Shown here: positions 6,566-7,951 of the stretch, in pieces
Layout: every line of letters begins with the position of its first letter
Numbering within the stretch: position 1 is the stretch's first letter
Origin: an uncultured Verrucomicrobiota bacterium
Lineage (GTDB): Bacteria; Verrucomicrobiota; Kiritimatiellia; RFP12; UBA1067
Direction of reading: 5' to 3'
Assembly (NCBI GenBank): GCA_946631535.1
Contig: CAMPAF010000130.1
Span: 1 to 7,951 of the forward strand
Length of the DNA stretch: 7,951 nucleotides
The notes under the pieces: model-generated
The model's input: only the letters and a program-made list of their open reading frames with translations
Told to the model about the DNA's origin: nothing
Database searches by the model: none
Program-made: the position numbers and the translations under genes

Positions 6566-7837
6566 CTATACCACTTTACAGACCTCGGCGTCGACATTCG
6601 CGAGCGTCGCGCCCTTGTAGTCGATCTCGCACGCGCCCTCGCTGGCGATCAGCTGGGCGATCCGGTTCAAGACCAGCGCATCGATCCGGGTCATCGGCTT
6701 CTCGGCCGGCTGATAGGGCCAGCCAACGGGGGCGAGCATCAGCAGGTTGCCGGCCGCGCAGGATTCAAAAAGCCTGCCGCCCGGCTTGTAGAGCGGCGAA
6801 AAGCCCTTGTTGGCGAGCGTGATCACGCGGTAACCCGCCGCAAAGGCCCGGCGCGCGATCTCGCGCTCGCCCGGGCTGATGCACGGCGAAACAAGCACCG
6901 CACCGCCCTTTCCGGCCGCCAGCGCCGCGGCGAGCTTTTCCTCGAATTCATGCGTGGCGACCGCCGGCGGCGCATCTTTCAGCAGATTCCCGCGCGCATC
7001 GCGGGCGTAGGCGAAATACCGCCGCGAAACCTGGATCTGGTGAAAGGCCGAGCGCGTGAGGAGGAAGTGGTTGCCAATGGCGGAGAAGCGCCCGATGCCC
7101 TCGATTTTCAGCTCGCGGGTCACTTTGAAGAGCTCGGGATGCTCGCGTTTCACGCCGAGCCGCCGCGGATTGTCGCGCAGATAGTGGATAATTCTGGCGA
7201 GCTGCCCCTTGCCGAAAAGGATGGTATCCACATAGCCATCGGCCCAGAAACGCGGGCGCACGCGCCCGCGAGCCGAACCGAGCCCCCCGTTTTGCCCCCC
7301 GCCGCGTGCGGCGTTTTGCTCCTCGCCGCGTGCGGCGAGGCTTCCCAGCCCCCCGCCGCGTGCGGCGTTTTGCTCCTCGCCGCGTGCGGCGAGGCTTCCC
7401 AGCCCCCCGCCGCGTGCGGCGAGGTACTTCCCCACCTCGCTCGTGGATCGCGATTTGAACGAGCCGATGATATTGCCGAGCGATTTGCCCGTGGGCAGCT
7501 GCTCCTTCACAAAGAGCACGCCGTGGAAATGCTCGGGCATGAGCTGATCCTCGATCAATTCCACCTGCGGCCAGCGCACCGCGATCTCGCGCCAGCAGGC
7601 AAGCACGATTCCGCCGATCTCCGTGGGCTCCACGGCCCAATCGCCTTCGCCCCGCTTGACCAGCCGCCCCAGAATGGGCCGGCGGTCTTCCAGCACGATC
7701 GTGATCTCGTAGATGCGCCGCTGGGAATAGTCGAAATCGGGCAGGCGCCGCCCCATGTGCGGCTTCAGCTCGCGCATGAACCGCCCCTGCCCATCGAGCA
7801 CCCACCCCGGCGCGACAAAGCTGCCTTCCTCGCCCAT
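6566..7837 (-). CDS. RAYT-like (REP-associated Y1/HUH) transposase with DprA-like C-terminal domain
   Basis: This protein has 423 residues from ATG 7837; TTG 7846 would add MPA, and neither start has a clear ribosome site. Residues about 10-110 are the Y1-transposase fold, with the metal-binding HUH motif as HFH (residues 103-105, LMPEHFHGVLF). Residues about 198-230 (FWADGYVDTI, then IIHYLRDNPRR) match the RAYT helix, with Y219 as probable catalytic tyrosine. Between them, about residues 139-187, sits a low-complexity AARGGG/AARGEEQN insert encoded by 54-bp DNA repeats. The C-terminal 180 residues (GAVLVSPCISPGEREIARRAF; CAAGNLLMLAPVGWPY) resemble a DprA/SMF Rossmann domain, an architecture I recall from Bacteroidetes RAYT-like proteins. 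Family members nick and join single-stranded DNA at REP hairpins and are usually domesticated single-copy genes. It starts 10 bases after the 33-residue ORF's stop, so the two may be cotranscribed. No inverted repeats bounding a mobile unit were seen. Confidence 0.88.
   Translation of the reverse strand: MGEEGSFVAPGWVLDGQGRFMRELKPHMGRRLPDFDYSQRRIYEITIVLEDRRPILGRLVKRGEGDWAVEPTEIGGIVLACWREIAVRWPQVELIEDQLMPEHFHGVLFVKEQLPTGKSLGNIIGSFKSRSTSEVGKYLAARGGGLGSLAARGEEQNAARGGGLGSLAARGEEQNAARGGGQNGGLGSARGRVRPRFWADGYVDTILFGKGQLARIIHYLRDNPRRLGVKREHPELFKVTRELKIEGIGRFSAIGNHFLLTRSAFHQIQVSRRYFAYARDARGNLLKDAPPAVATHEFEEKLAAALAAGKGGAVLVSPCISPGEREIARRAFAAGYRVITLANKGFSPLYKPGGRLFESCAAGNLLMLAPVGWPYQPAEKPMTRIDALVLNRIAQLIASEGACEIDYKGATLANVDAEVCKVV
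7294..7420. repeat. 54-bp tandem repeat built of GC-rich hairpins, inside the transposase gene
   Basis: Two perfect 54-bp units (7294-7347 and 7348-7401) are followed by the first 19 bases of a third (7402-7420). Each full unit holds a short hairpin (GCCGC-GT-GCGGC) and a long hairpin (CCTCGCCGC-GT-GCGGCGAGG, 9-bp perfect stem, at 7321-7340 and 7375-7394). The 12-base core occurs five times, at 7301, 7325, 7355, 7379 and 7409. The unit is 18 codons long and contains no stop codon in any of the six frames. The hairpins look like REP-type elements. A degenerate partial unit (CCCCCCGTTTTGC) precedes the array at about 7284. Confidence 0.95.
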
Positions 7838-7847
7838 CGCCGGCAAG

Positions 7848-7949
7848 CTAGCGGATGATCACGGTCATGCCGGACGGACGGTACGTGGCGGCGTTCGCCC
7901 CGAAGACCCCTGCCAACGCAACGCAAACAAAAAATGTGATTTTTCCCAT
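7848..7949 (-). CDS. 33-residue ORF: signal peptide plus GMTVIIR tail
   Basis: ATG 7949 opens a 33-codon frame ending in TAG at 7850-7848. MGK, the hydrophobic ITFFVCVALAGVFG and the ANA-A cleavage site make a good signal peptide. Only 12-13 residues would remain after export (about TYRPSGMTVIIR). The last seven match the end of the 1082-residue beta-repeat protein exactly. The window stops two bases upstream, so the ribosome site is unseen and an in-frame extension cannot be excluded, although the signal peptide argues for this start. It may be an internally deleted beta-repeat gene that kept only its export signal and tail, or a genuine tiny exported peptide. It runs straight into the transposase gene after a 10-base gap. 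Confidence 0.5.
   Translation of the reverse strand: MGKITFFVCVALAGVFGANAATYRPSGMTVIIR
7850..7871 (-). repeat. 22-bp exact repeat, copy 2 (codes for GMTVIIR tail)
   Basis: Identical to 3214-3235 in the same orientation. It covers the last seven codons of the 33-residue ORF and the first two bases of the gap-side sequence around its stop are different from copy 1. Confidence 0.95.
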
Positions 7950-7951
7950 CG

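Noticed and set aside
7294..7420. CRISPR array
   Set aside because: The 54-bp units are directly tandem and identical with no variable spacers, and they lie within a coding frame.
6323..7858. 511-residue plus-strand ORF opposite the transposase
   Set aside because: Arg/His/Ala-rich shadow of GC-rich DNA. It runs across the promoter and intergenic region, and the opposite strand has recognisable transposase motifs.

Overview
The window is GC-rich bacterial DNA. It resembles an uncultured member of the Verrucomicrobiota/Kiritimatiellota group (or a related gut or rumen PVC bacterium). This rests on remembered protein style, not a search: a large secreted protein with a LamG-like head and autotransporter-type beta-strand repeats, a secreted nitrilase-fold protein with an N-terminal beta domain, and a TPR protein with the 'DYPDRPEY' repeat style of planctomycete-like proteins. 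Taxonomy is inference.

Layout. (1) Positions 3-1679, plus strand: the 3' part of a TPR protein with a C-terminal alpha/beta-hydrolase-like domain whose predicted nucleophile is Asp instead of Ser; the gene begins outside the window. (2) It converges, with a 9-base gap, on a minus-strand cluster that reads leftward from a clear sigma-70-type promoter at 6496-6525. The order is a 1082-residue secreted beta-repeat protein (6460-3212), a 59-residue signal-peptide ORF (3210-3031), and a secreted or lipid-anchored carbon-nitrogen hydrolase (3029-1689). The two junctions are only one base each, so the three genes look like one translationally coupled operon for exported proteins. The 59-residue gene is easy to miss because a longer, arginine-rich false extension of the hydrolase frame covers it. 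(3) Further right, also on the minus strand, lies a RAYT-like (REP-associated, Y1/HUH) transposase with a DprA-like C-terminal half (7837-6566). It is preceded by a 33-residue ORF (7949-7848) that consists almost only of a signal peptide and the tail GMTVIIR.

Two signals stand out. First, the big beta-repeat protein and the 33-residue ORF end in the same seven residues, GMTVIIR, encoded by 22 identical bases. This suggests a C-terminal sorting or processing tail, or a recombination scar beside the transposase. Second, the transposase gene carries, inside its own reading frame, two perfect 54-bp tandem units plus a partial third. They contain five copies of a GC-rich hairpin core and lack stop codons in all six frames. 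They look like REP-type single-stranded substrates sitting inside the gene of the enzyme family that handles such hairpins.

No rRNA, tRNA or CRISPR array was recognised. No gene-free stretch longer than 300 bases exists; the largest gap is the 105-base promoter region at 6461-6565.
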